From positions 7,555,160 to 7,619,159 of the forward strand of contig NC_064552.1 in the NCBI RefSeq assembly GCF_023856365.1: a DNA stretch of 64,000 bases, written 5' to 3'. A model generated the notes under the pieces. That model was not told the origin of the DNA, did no database searches, and worked only from the letters and a program-made list of their open reading frames with translations. Positions 1 to 50,889 of this stretch are shown here, piece after piece. This DNA is from Brienomyrus brachyistius (lineage: Eukaryota; Chordata; Actinopteri; Osteoglossiformes; Mormyridae). The position numbers and the translations under genes are program-made. The number at the start of each line of letters is the position of its first letter. Position 1 is the stretch's first letter.

Positions 1-16452
<16,452 letters not shown>

Positions 16453-17364
16453 TTCAGGAGGGCGGACGCCCTGCACAGCCCAGGGCAGTGATGTCCTGGA
16501 ATGGGACAGACGTGTCCCAATGTAAACATATCTGAAACAGTCCTACAAACCATCCCCTGGCTAGTTGACCACTTTGTAATTTTAAGTAATTGCTGCAGAC
16601 CTAGAACTGTAGACAATCCAATTGCAGAAAAGTTTTTTTTCTAACTTTTTTTAAAAAAAAAAAGCGAAATTATTTTTCTTGTGTTGAATTTCAGAAGTTG
16701 AAAAAAATCTTGGTTTATATATGTGCATTTTCTATTTTGGTATCAAAGATTTTACATTTTTAAATATCTAACAGATGTCTAATTCTGCAAAAATATATAA
16801 AAGCTTATTTGAAAGAGGACTGTTAACTGTAGTTTTGGCCTTAAGACTTAATTTTCCTCACTACTGCTTGTCACCTGTCTGAACATTTACACATTTCACA
16901 ATATGTTCTCACGTTATTTTTCACGCCAAGTTATAGTATAATAACTCTACAAAAACACTGTTGCTCTTCTGATATTTATTTAAAAACGTGAATTCTGAGT
17001 TGCGTTTTCGTCTTCTGTTGTAGCGGAAAATAGTTAACCAGCTTCCTGTATGTTACACTGTCATAAAATATACCAAAGATTTTGTTTGTGTAATTTTGTG
17101 CTTGAGCAATATCTGGAAACACTAAGGGCTACTTTAATAAGGATTGTATCAGCTGAATGTTGTGTTCTTTCAGTTAGTTTGGGTGGAATATTTACCTATC
17201 AGAGATTAGAAATTTAACATGAATGAAAATGGTTTCTTAGAATTTTGACTGAAGTTGTATAAAGAGAGGGTCCTTTTGGCCTTTAACTGTAAGCCATATG
17301 AAGATATAATACTTCAGTTGTATTACTATGAGGTTACTAAAGTTACTATAACATTAATGATGCA

Positions 17365-17370
17365 AATAAA
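17365..17370 (+). promoter_or_regulatory. poly(A) signal AATAAA, proximal
   Basis: Canonical hexamer 0.9 kb after the vcl stop. GTGTTATTATTTTTGTG, a GU-rich downstream element, starts about 20 bp beyond it. Confidence 0.6.
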
Positions 17371-17986
17371 AGGTCTCAGGCTGTTCCACTGTGTTATTAT
17401 TTTTGTGATGCAAATTAACCTTTAACCTTTCCCCATATGAATCTATAGCAGGAAGGGTGGTCTCATCGAAAAATAGCATATAAATGACTTTTATTAATAA
17501 ATCAAGTGATTTAAACTGGCATTGGGGGGGGGGGGTTAATTGGTGATATGTCTGAAGTTATGCAGATGACAATGCCTTGCATCAATCAAAACATCACGCG
17601 GAAGTGAAATGTTATTGCTAGATTAAAGGGAACATCTCTCTAACCGCAATGTATCATTTCATAGTAATGCAGTATATGTTGGCTAACTTAACGTGTAATG
17701 AAATGTGCAGTGGAAACGTGTAACTTCCGTTACATTGTGAATAAACTTTGAATGATAAATGAACATGAATACTGCAATTTGAATGTAAATAAAATACTAC
17801 TACTTGTTTTTCTAGCATATTACAAACCTCTAGGTGCCTTAGGGTCTTACAGTTGGGTCTGAAGTTTGGCTCTAGTCAATGTATTAATTAAGATTTAGTG
17901 TTCATTGTCCAGCACGCTTGACAGGTCCCGATTTGAGTTTATTTGCAAAGTTGTCAGTTTCAATTGTACCATGTTGACACTTTTAT

Positions 17987-17992
17987 AATAAA
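17987..17992 (+). promoter_or_regulatory. poly(A) signal AATAAA, distal
   Basis: Canonical hexamer followed about 20 bp later by TATGTGTTGTG. It is the last such signal before the intergenic space. Confidence 0.6.
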
Positions 17993-18690
17993 GCATTTTA
18001 TAACATTTACTATGTGTTGTGATTCCACTTTATATTGTGGCCATAGAATGATTCTGTAATGAATATATGCCATCTGGACAGGCCATGGTATGTTTGTGTG
18101 TATTTGTATTTAAATTAACCATATTTATTTTGCACACAAATTCCTATTCGCCTTTACACACACCATTTCTTAAGCTATATTAGGAGAATATACCTTAATA
18201 TAGTATAGTACAGTAAATCAGATTCATGTCCATAGACACATCCTATACCTTCTGGCGACTATAATTATGTTCCCAAATTAAACTTGGAAACGTTTTTATT
18301 TTATTAGTCGTTAAAAATATATATAAATGTGTAGTCATATTCTGCATTTTTCGAGGCTGTATGCTTGTTAAATGAAGCCTTCACCCCATTTCTCCAAAAT
18401 ATTAAGATTTAATCTATGTAACATAAATGCTGCATTAAATTTTAGTATATCATAGCACTACGGCAAAACTTAGCCGGTACCATCAATGGAATACTGCGGC
18501 CTCATTACAGATCTCCAGGCTAAGAAATATCTTCTGAAAGTAGAAATTATGATTAATCTTCATTTTGTGTCTGCAGTTATCGCACCGCATGCTTCGAGTA
18601 ACTTCACACAAGCTTCCGACTTGGAGAATTAATGTGCCTGCGTATCTTTTTATTGCACATCTTCAGAAATCCCTACGTGATACCAATTCA
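17993..18690. other. vcl-adk intergenic sequence
   Basis: AT-rich sequence with no exon, repeat family or RNA gene that I recognise. In mammals AP3M1 occupies this place, on the opposite strand. I see no AP3M1-like coding sequence on either strand. Confidence 0.7.
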
Positions 18691-18867
18691 TTCACTGCGT
18701 CCACATGCATACGCCTGCGCTGCGTCCGCGGGGCCGAGCGCAGGCGGTGACGTCACCCCGCTGCGCGTGCTTGCCATCAGTTCGGAGATGAAGCTCGTGA
18801 ACACGCTCTTCTGGATGTTCTCAACATCTCATGCATCTTCCAGAAGTGCTGCAGCTGTGCACTGACC
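18691..18867 (+). promoter_or_regulatory. adk upstream promoter and 5' UTR (long form)
   Basis: CpG density rises sharply in 18,705-18,775. A perfect palindromic CRE, TGACGTCA, lies at 18748-18755 and a GCGCGTGC NRF1-like half site at 18763-18770. No TATA box is visible. The CRE suggests CREB/ATF input; this is inference from motif and position. Confidence 0.6.
18788..18865 (+). promoter_or_regulatory. upstream ORF (25 codons) before the adk long-form start
   Basis: ATG at 18788 (G at -3) opens a 25-residue frame, MKLVNTLFWMFSTSHASSRS and on to AAAVH, that stops at TGA 18863-18865, two bases before the adk ATG. If the transcript includes it, it could modulate initiation at the main ATG. The transcription start is unknown. 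Confidence 0.45.
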
Positions 18868-41129
<22,262 letters not shown>

Positions 41130-44100
41130 TAATAATCATTAATTAATGATCATGTATTTTTTTTTATGTGTAGGGATTGAATGACCAGGTTTGGAAGAAA
41201 AATACAAATATATGAAATATTTTTGTTATTATTTAAATGACTTGAATGTGGAATATCATGGCTGTGTACCACGTATTGGGGTACCTTCCCCGGCCGCTCG
41301 CCATGTAGATCCAGCACGCATCCATTATGTATGAACTGTTAGGATCTCTCCCCCCCCCCCCGTTATGTGTGGCAGTATTTAGCTAATTGACAGTGCTGTG
41401 CTAGCAGACCCACTACCGGCTTCCTGTGCGCAGCAGTGCGACTACAGGAAAGAGAAGGCCTCAGGCTATCTAGCATCCCAACACCCTGGAGATCACAGGC
41501 AGCCACCTTTTCAAAGAGATACAGACATATGTGCGCGCTGTAAATAGTCTTTAATTTTGAAGACCAGAGGCATTTACATAAATTCCCTCTCTAAAGACCC
41601 CCTCATCTTTTTTTTAAATGTAGGACATTAACTGCTAGTTTGCCTTGGATATGGGTTTTGGGGTGATGCCAAAAAAAAAGTGAAAATCTCTCAGCCAGTT
41701 TTAAATGGTAGCCGCTGGTGCAGTGCCTGAGGAAGCAGTGGAGCCACACTCCGTGGAGGGGGTCCCTGCATGTGGACCCTGGGGCTCCCTGCAGTTTCAG
41801 CCCTGGGCATCCTGAAAGCGTGTCACCTTAGCGTTCGTTCGGCCGCCCGCAGCTTTTAATCAATGCGAGTCACGCGTTTCGCAAATAAAATAATGGAATA
41901 TGTCTATAATGCTTGCTTGAACATGGGAGGCTTGTTCTCTGTGTTACACGAGTCGATTATACACTTCAAATCCTAAAGCCAAACTTCCGCGGAGATATAT
42001 TTTCACATTGTTACAGTTGGTTTGAGCTCTGAATCCAGTATGTAGGTTTTTAGTTAAAGCGTCGACCTTAAAAAGGGATTTCCAGTGTTTTATTTAAACC
42101 GACTTTGAGGAAAATGCCATGGAGCTTATTTTAACTCCCTGGTGAAATCTTAGACACACTGAGCCTTCTGCTGCTCCGTACACTTAACCTAGATTGAGGA
42201 AGTATCTGTATTTCACTCTACAGCCGGCAGTCGCAAAAGGTGTACAGATTTTCTGCTTAGACACTGAAAACCAGATGCTCTGAAACTCTGGGTTCGAGCC
42301 GCAGTCCTGGGCTGTATCAAACCAGACAGGCTCAAGACCAAGATGCCAGACTGGTCCAGCATCAAGGCTACTATTACATGAAGTATTATCTGAATTTAGT
42401 TTCAGATTTGCTATTTAATATTAAAACCTTGGGAATGTTACATTAGCGTCTTTAACCAATACTGTCTGCCATGCTGCATTATTTTCTTGCATTATTTAGC
42501 AAATTAGGAATAATGTTAGATTAAGAAACCGAATTAGTCGCTAAAATATTGTAATTGAAAGGGAATAAGTATTTGGTATGGTTCTTGGACATCAAAATAT
42601 GAATGCGTAAAATAATGGTAAAATGCTAGGACAATAATGTTTATTAATTAGAACAAAAGACTCTTACAGTTTCAATTAAATTCCATAAATGTGTGAGAGG
42701 TTTGTCGATATTAAAGAAAAATATTTCCCCGGTGAGTGTAGATTTTTCCCCCATAAATTTACCTTTGTATCATGTAGTATCAAAGCTATTCTGTGGGCTA
42801 TTTTCAGTGCTCTCTTACCCCATTAGGGCGGCGCTGTTCATGGCTGTTTGTAGCTTTTAGTCCTAACCTTAAGGGCACCTTTCAGTAGAAAGTGTAGTTG
42901 TGTATCCTTTTTTATTATTATTGCATATACATTTTATCAAATCGTGTAAATGACTGAGATTTCCCATGTATAGGAAGAGTTGGGGACATCAGACTTTCCT
43001 GTGTTGTGCAAGCTTAATGTAAAAAATGTGATGGTAATAACTGAAGTCTGACTGCTCATCAAACACAAAACGAGCAAGACACCTGCGTATTTGCGCAGGT
43101 CAGTGATCCGTGAGCTTCAGAGATGGCTCTACGAAATCAGGGCGACTTGCTTGGGATGCCGAATGCGTTCGTTTCATTTGCAGGTTCAGGAGTGTCATTT
43201 CCAACCGAAACATCTCATACACAAAGCAAACAAAAACCAAATGCAACGCAGGCGTCAAGCTGGCTAAAAGTTAACATCTCGAGGGATAGCCGGGTTGGGC
43301 TGTGTCGCAGTAGCTATTGTACCAGTTAATTAAAACATCGTCAGTGAGAACTGGAAAAGGTAGTATAGATAACACTAGCTTAGCTTTTACAGATTTAGAA
43401 TAATTAGGCAGCAGTTTGATGCAAAAGCAGCAATTTGCCACATGGTTGATTTGCAGAAGATGTTGTAATGAAATTCCGTAGTTGGCTTTATGTCTTTAGT
43501 TTATTTTGATTTGAAATGCAAATATTCCCCTTGATTGGCAGTCGGATCTCTTCCTTCTGACTGCCAACGACTGATTGACCTCCTCCGTTTCGTCGCTTTT
43601 GAGGATGAAGTTTGTTTTATAAACAAGTTGTGACTTCGAGGCAGAGAAACCGCGAGAGATGGAAAGATTGGAAGACAGCAACGGGGGAGGAATTTCCTGA
43701 CAGTATGATTTAATTTCAGCTAAGGAATGACTTAGGCTTTTGCAAGTCGCTACAGGCTAAGGGCGATTTTCCCCCCATTGAAAATATGAGCGCAGCTCAA
43801 ATTGCGCATCGAAGGATTGTCATGATGACCACTTCCCCAAAACGGTTCCACATATTGCTTTCTATATGTGGTGCAGTGGGATTTTTCATATCATATACTT
43901 TGGAAACCTGACAGAACAAATAAACAGTTTACACTACTCAACCCCCCCATCACTTCTTACTGTCACTGCTCTAGTTGTCACCTATCATTTGAGTTTTGAT
44001 GGAGACTAGATCTTTAGATCATCTGGCGCTTCTCTGTTGCATGTGTTTCCTCATCTGAATCAGATGGAGGGCTTATCCTATGGTATATGTCCCATGCATC

Positions 44101-45233
44101 TCCGCATAGTGCATTCACATTCCGGCGCTGTGTAGCAACGCTTAATATCTGATCGGGCGCTTGGGTCCGTGACATTCGTGTACCGCATTTATCGCCGGTT
44201 ACATCTCGTGGCTGCAGTCAGTCTCTCTGTTAGTGGAAAAATGTCACGGCTTAATTTTCTGTTAACTTGGAAAAAAATAAAGAGAGTAACACTGCAGGCA
44301 GGTTTGTGTATTTGTGCTGGCTGGGGGGGTCAGATGTGATGATGGGTCAGCTTCAGTGGCTGTGAGTGACTGCTACCCTTGTTTCCCTCACTATATTGGT
44401 CTCATTTCTGTACATTTCCAGAGAAGAATATTTTATTGTCATTCTCCATGTACACGAAAACTCTATCTGTCCACCAACACTACACAACAGAATAGATGTA
44501 AGATATGAGTACTGTTTTTTTGGGGGGTTATTTTATTTGCCTTTATGCCCACAGAATTGTGAATTTACGCATCTATGCACCAAGCTTCAGGCACAATCCA
44601 GCAGTTTATACTCTTAATTCTAACTCCATTAAAGGAAAACGGAAGAGAGATGCGTCTATATTCGGTAAGCAAAATGCAAAAAGCTTTAGAGGTGTCGATA
44701 AAATCGGAATATCTGGGAAGCACTGCGGCGAAGAACGTGCAGATCTTTGTGAGTCTGAGAGAAGATCGTTTTGTTTTAGACTTGGGTCACGATGCCTTTC
44801 TTTGGTTTTTCTTAAGCATTCCTCCGCCTTTGCTTCCTGTGCTGAGTCTATTAGAGAAGCTCAGAGGGGCCCAGTGCCGCACTCAGGCTCCAGCTCCTTT
44901 TATTGGAAACACATGTGCGTGATGTTGTTGAACATTCTGTAGAAAATCTGCCTTTACATGCGAAGGACTTCCCCGGCTCGTATTTATATGGAAACTCAAA
45001 CAGAGCTGGACGCCTTGGTGTGTAGGCACCAGCGTATTCCTCAGGGCATAAATGTCCCATGACCTCATGTTTGACTTCACAGTTCTTTCTTTTAAACAAA
45101 AAAAAACAACCTTTCCATCGTATTTCCATTTGTTGAATAGTTTCAAATAGTTTTTTTTCCCCTCATTCTGCTAGCCTTCTACCACGTAGAAAAGATAGGG
45201 ACACTAATACTTTGTTTCACGAAAAATTTTTTT

Positions 45234-45249
45234 GGGTGGGTTGGGTGGG
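45234..45249 (+). other. G-quadruplex motif
   Basis: GGGTGGGTTGGGTGGG: four runs of three guanines with loops of one, two and one base, a canonical and compact quadruplex pattern on the + (transcribed-sense) strand of adk intron 4. Confidence 0.75.
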
Positions 45250-46235
45250 TTGGTTAACTGTACGTGGGATTTTGTTGCTTTAAATTCCCCAGAAGTTTCT
45301 GAATGACGTGTGTTTTTTTGGTGTGTTTTCGTTAATTCTGCAATCCAAGTGAAACTGAAAGGGTGTTAATCACATCAGCACACTGTAACCAGGTCAAATC
45401 TCAGAAACGACTGTCATGGACGTAGCATGGTTTAAAGGCAGCTTTACATACAGAAATATTTTAAACAAATCATGCAGAATAAATATGAATGAATGCACTT
45501 ACAGCTATAAGCATACTAATTAACAATTAAAAGCTGTAGATCGGGGTGTTGTGAGATTTGTGAGCAGCCAGGAATCTGTAGGAAAACGCTGTCATTAACG
45601 CGAGTGACTCATTTGTTTTAGAAAGGTTAATTGAACTCTGCCATTAAACCCACTGCCTGTTTTCAAATAGCTGTTGGTGCCAAAGCTTTTTACTCGAGCT
45701 CGAGCAGGAAAGGGTCACAGACAATTTAAACTCTGAAAGAATGTGCAAATTCTCTCCTATTCCCTCGAACGACTTAAAAGTCTTGATGTGTCGCTTGCCA
45801 GGCACGGTAGTAATTATTTATTTCTACCTTTTTCTTGCTTTTTTTTTTTCCCTTCCTTTTTTCACCCTATAGCGGAGCTTCTCTGTGTGTGGGTTTCATT
45901 ATCATCCCACTGCAAGGCAGCTGTGTGATCGTATCACATGATTGCTTGTAACGTACCACAGGGTGAGCCGTAGGCCCCCAAATTCCCAAAATGAGCAATC
46001 GGCCATTTGTGTGTCTCTCTCTATTACGTGTCGCGAGTCGCAGTATCGGAATGCTGCTAATTAGTGCCGTGCGAAGGTCACTGTGGTTGACAGCGAATTC
46101 TGCTCTTCTGAGATACTTTTATGTGATGGTTTGGGGATCAATGCAAGATTACATGCCCTTTGGTAGTGATAGGGTTGAACTTTAACCTTTATGTAGCTAG
46201 AACCACTAAATAAAATTGTGCGTGGATATGTTGTA

Positions 46236-46958
46236 CAGTAAAATCTCGGATTGCAGGCATAATTCTTTCCGGAAACGTGCTGGTAATCCAAAGCACTCGT
46301 ATATCAAAGCAAATTTTCCCATTAGAAATAATGGAAACTTGGATGATTCGTTCCACAGCCCAAAAATATTCATATGAAAATGATTAATACAAAATATAAA
46401 GTAAAAATACATAAAACAAATTAATATGCACTTTGCCTTTGAAAAGAATTGTGGATGGTGTGAGAGAGAGGAGAAGAATACGGTTATTTTGTAGGCCAAC
46501 TTTCACTATAACTAACGGAATCACTGCTATCTGTTGGCTCACTGGAATCTTTCTTTTTGTGTGACCTTAACAAGGAACCTATCAAATGACAGCCGCTCTT
46601 GCCTCCTTTTCGATTTCACGGGAATGAGGATATTGCATTGTCATTAAACAGATTCATTGCTCACACTGCTACACCCTTATTCAGGTGGTGCTTTAAATTT
46701 CTACTAAATTTTGACTATACGAGTGAGGCACGCCAGCTGAGACCGAGCATGGGAGATGATTACCCACAATCCCGCTGCAAGAGAGAGAGAAGAACCAACA
46801 GCTCAGTTGAGATCACGTGACGCTCGGCAGACAAAGCGTATATGTAGTAGTCGTATTGGAAGACCTCGCTCGTTTATCAAGTTAAAATTTCTTTTAAAAT
46901 TTTGCTCGTCTTGCAAAACACTCGCCAACCAAGTTACTCGCAATCCGAGGTTTGACTG
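46236..46958. mobile_element. non-autonomous DNA transposon with TA duplication (723 bp)
   Basis: Left end CAGTAAAATCTCGGATTGCA pairs with the right end, reverse-complemented CAGTCAAACCTCGGATTGCG. Subterminal parts (AAAGCACTCGTATATCAA and AAAACACTCGCCAACCAA) also relate. TA flanks both sides, as for the Tc1/mariner/pogo superfamily. No transposase frame is visible. Confidence 0.75.
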
Positions 46959-47031
46959 TAATTTACATGGCCTTATAAAGCATTACTTCCTCTTGGACTC
47001 CAGTTGCTTGTAGTCTTCCAATTCCAGTGTA

Positions 47032-47053
47032 GTTAATAATAATAATAATAATA
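47032..47053. repeat. (AAT)n microsatellite
   Basis: About seven AAT units shortly after the 46236-46958 element. Confidence 0.9.
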
Positions 47054-48212
47054 CAATGTTATTATTTACACATTATTAATGCAAATTCTCAAAAAGTTTT
47101 TCTTTTGTTTTTTGTGCTATTTGTCTAGAAGACCCAACGGAGGTAATTTGATTTGTCATCCTTTTGAATATCAGTTATCTTCAAACCCTAGATCCATGTT
47201 TAAGAAAAAAAAAGGCGATCCAGAAGGGTAATGCTCTATTTAATTTTCTTTTTCATTTTGCTGAGACCCAAATCCACCTTTGATCCCAAAGCTTTTCTGA
47301 ACTTTTTGTGCAATGTTTGTTTTTCGTTTTCTCTTGCACTTCCTAATTTAAGATGCTTATCTTGCCTGTCACTTCAGCTGATGAAGTTACAGTGAGCAGT
47401 CAGACAGTGTCCTCGCTAATCCACTGGTGTTTTTATAAGGAAGGGTCATGGTAGACTTCCTGGGTCCACATCCACTGGCCGATTTTCATATTCTCATGAG
47501 AGATTTCATTAATGGTACAACACAAACAAATGTGAGATTTCAACACAGATTTCTTGGTGATGAATTCATGTCAGATTAATGTTGTACAGTGTCTGATTTG
47601 AAACTTATGAAGCTAAAATGTGTAAAAATTAAAACGAGAATTCGTGCTTTTGAGTCTCAACTCAAGCTGGGAATGATTTCTCAAATATTCTCTTTCCTTC
47701 TCTTAGACAGGGATAATTATGAATAATATGAATGATTTTATACAATAGATAGAATGTGCAGATCATCTTCTCTGCTCTTTACCTGGATTTTGTTGTTGCC
47801 TGGTTACAGTGTTAATATGCAGTTCAGGTTGGGCCAGGCACTGATTGGTATTAAGAGTAGCTCAGGTAGATCTTCTTAAGGCATAATGGCTGGTTTTGTC
47901 CTTCAGTTATTTATCCAGTTCACTGGCAGTGTTGGCAGTGTTGTGATATTTAATGCGCATTTTAAACTGCTAAGATATTTAGCGAAAACTCTCAACTGGC
48001 AAAGCTTGATCAGATACTGCTTGGAAAGTGAATCCCTTTAGCCCCAGTGTTTGGATAATGATGTTCTGGTTCACAGTTACTCGCCGCTGCCTGGTGTGGA
48101 GCTACTTTTCTTAACTTCTCAGTGCAGCGCCCTTTAATTCTTTTCTTCCTGTGCATTTTCCAGTTCATTTAGCCGTTATTTTTCATCATTAGGTGAACAG
48201 TTACGTTGCCAT

Positions 48213-48538
48213 GGGCGGTCCATCATCTCGCTGAGTAGCACTGTAGTCTCACACCCCCAGGGCTGCAGGTTCGACTCCTGGCTGCGGAGCTCGCATGTCC
48301 TCCCTGTGTTTGCACAGCTTTCCTCCAGGTACTCCGGTTTCCTCCCACGGTCCAAAAATCGCACAGTTAGGTGAACTGGCAAGCTTAAATGGTCCCTAGA
48401 GTGTTGTTATGCGAGTGTGTGTGCCCTGTGATGGCCTGGCATCCCACCCAAGGTGTACGCCAGCCTTATGCCCGATGCATTCTGGGAGAGGCTCTCGGCT
48501 CGCTCTTTACTGGATATGGGACATGGAAGATGGATGAT
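48213..48538 (+). repeat. dispersed tRNA-like SINE-type repeat, copy 4 (variant)
   Basis: GCTGCAGGTTCGACTCCTGG is a good box B. GTACTCCGGTTTCCTCCCAC, CTGGCATCCCACCCAAGGTG and a GGAAGATGGATGATTATTCT end follow. The end matches the 61211 copy more than the 22764 copy, indicating a subfamily. Confidence 0.75.
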
Positions 48539-49336
48539 TATTCTTTTATATTTTTACAAAAAATGATTTCGCAACTTAGGACGAAACAAATGATCTAAAT
48601 GCTCCTTTAGAAACAAGAGAAAATAAGGAGTCCCTGAAGATCTGAAGATGTAGCTGAGTGGATGTACATAATAATTATTGCCTTTTAATGTACTTTTTCC
48701 TATTCATACATTTTATAATTTATCTTTTTGAAGGAGGTAGTGCATCTTTCTCCTTTTGTTACCTCCCTGAACTAGTCTCAACAGTATTTAATCAATATTT
48801 ACAGGGATTATTCATTTTTTTCACCCCAGTGCACCTTTCTTGGCTAAAACAAATGGTCTTTAAGCGCTAATGTCACTAGATGAAATATTTAAGTGCATTA
48901 TAGACTGGCAGTGCATAAATAGGATCGTTCTTCCATATAAAGGAACAGTTAAAAAAAATAAAATAAAACAATGGAAAAACGTAACCTCACAAGTGACACC
49001 ACAGTAATCCTCTTAGGGGCAAGTCTATTTGACCCCAGAGTAAATGTCATTTTTACATCCAGTCTCAGAACATAATGATTAATTATCTGTTACACAGCCA
49101 CCAATTATTTAGTCATTTTTGTTGTCCAGGTACCTTAATACCCAGGTTCTTTTACAGTTTATAACAAAGACTTGATATGGCTTCAACAAAAATGTGCTAA
49201 GGCTGAAATGTGAATGTAAACTTTCTAGTTGGTAAGGAAAAAGGTTTCCTTCAGTGCGTAGTCTTTATTACACTTCACATTTATATATTGTTACAATATT
49301 GTTTTTTAGATTTTTTTGTACAATACTGATGTACCA

Positions 49337-50465
49337 TACACTATATGGATAAAGGTATTGTGATACACCTCTTAATTGTTCATTCAGACCCACTGCCATA
49401 GGTATATAAAATCAAGCAGTCTGGTTTACTAACATTTGTGAAAGAGCGGGATGTTCTGAAGAGCTCAGTGAATTCAAGCACGGTACAGCCATTGGATGCC
49501 ACCTTTGCAATGAGTCTGCTCGTGAATTTTCTTGTCTGTAAGTGGTATTATTACAAACTGGTAGAGTTAAGGAACAATAGAAAATCAGCCATGAAGTGCC
49601 AGACCACATAAGGTAGCAGAGAGGGGTCGCTGAGTGCTGAGCTGCATAGTGCACAAAAGCCGCCAACATTGTTGACTCAATAACAAACAAAAAAAAAGTT
49701 CCAAACTTTCTCTGGCATTAACATCAGCACAAAAAAAAATCACCATGCCATGCAATTGTCAGATGCAGTGGTGCAAAGCACGCCGCCACTGGACTCTGGA
49801 GCAGTGGTAACATGTTCTGTGAAGTGATGAATCAGGCTTCTTTGTCTGGCAGTCTGATGGAGGAGTCTGGGTTTGGCAGATGCCAGGAGAACGTTACCTG
49901 TCTGACTGCATTGTGCCAAGTGTAAAGTTTGGTGGAGGAGGGATAATGGTATGGGGTTGTTTTTCTGGGGTTGAGCAGGCCTCCATAGTTCCTGTTAATG
50001 TTTCAGCATACCAAGACATTTTGGACAATGTTTCCAACTTTGTAGGAATAGTTTGGGGAAGGCCCTTCTCTGTTCCAGCATGACTGTGCCCCAGTGCACA
50101 CAGCAAGGTCCATAAAGACATGGTTGGGTGAGTTTGGTGTGGAAGAACTTCACTGGGTGGCACAGATCCCTGACCTGAACCCCATCAAATACCTTTGGGA
50201 TGAAGCAGAATGGCGATGCTAGCCAGGCCTTCTCATCCAACATCAGTGGCTGACCTCAAAATGTTCCTCTTGGATAAATGGGCAGGAATTCCCATAGACA
50301 CACTGCAGAATATTATGGAAAGCCTTACCAGAAGAGTGGCAGCGGTTATAGCTGCAACAAGGGGACCGACTCCATACTGATGCCTATGAATTTAGAATGG
50401 GAAGCCATAAAGGTTCCTGTAGGTGTAATGGCCAGGTGTTCTTTTGCTTTTGTCCTTATATGTGT
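49337..50465 (+). mobile_element. decayed Tc1-like transposon
   Basis: Left TIR ACACTATATGGATAAAGGTA and reverse-complemented right TIR ACACATATAAGGACAAAAGC flank about 1.1 kb. The interior is recognisably Tc1-like transposase DNA (for example ATGAATCAGGCTTCTTTGTC and GACCTGAACCCCATCAAATA), but frames are interrupted. A segment of the N-terminal half around 49690-49750 appears deleted, leaving A-rich sequence. It is an inactive fossil. Confidence 0.85.
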
Positions 50466-50889
50466 CTGAAATTAATAATAAAATGCTTTTATCAAGATCT
50501 GCTGAAGATTCGTAACAGTGTTAGAGATCTTATTGTTATTTATTTGCTGTATAATAAAACTATACTGCCATTGAATTAGTATGGTGTTAATTGGCATCTG
50601 AATTAATGATGAAGATTGCTTTTGTGAATGTGACTTAAACATGGCCTACCTCATATGATCATTATATGAGAGACCAATGTTGAATTGGGGCGTGACATGG
50701 CCACCTGACGCTTGTGGGTATGAGTTTATCTGTGCATATATAGGATTTGCATGAGTCCCCATTGGGTCTTTCAGTTAGCTTTATTACTTATAGGATAAAT
50801 TCCTCAATAAGGTGACTGCTGATAAGGAAAGGATAGCGAAATTGCAACTATGGATGCTTGAATGAATGAAAGATCTGGAAAGGAGAATA

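Larger units (their letters stand above)
16453..17992 (+). other. vcl 3' UTR (length inferred)
   Basis: AT-rich non-coding sequence after the stop. AATAAA signals occur at 17365-17370, 17740-17745, 17788-17793 and 17987-17992. The first and last are followed by GT-rich sequence, so a roughly 0.9-kb and a roughly 1.55-kb 3' UTR are both plausible. A 12-base G run lies at 17524-17535. Confidence 0.7.

Noticed and set aside
17993..18690. Possible ap3m1 exons between vcl and adk
   Set aside because: Scanned both strands for adaptor mu-chain-like peptides; none seen, and the sequence is AT-rich with many stops.
42283..42330. tRNA-like GGGTTCGAGCC segment
   Set aside because: A box-B-like string only; no matching box A, acceptor stem or anticodon arm at proper spacing.
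43084..43104. Palindrome ACCTGCGTATTTGCGCAGGT
   Set aside because: Short, imperfect in the centre, and of a length expected by chance in 64 kb.
44505..44942. 145-codon open frame on the plus strand in adk intron 4
   Set aside because: The translation is low in recognisable motifs, and a second equally long frame overlaps it on the same strand. Probably chance.
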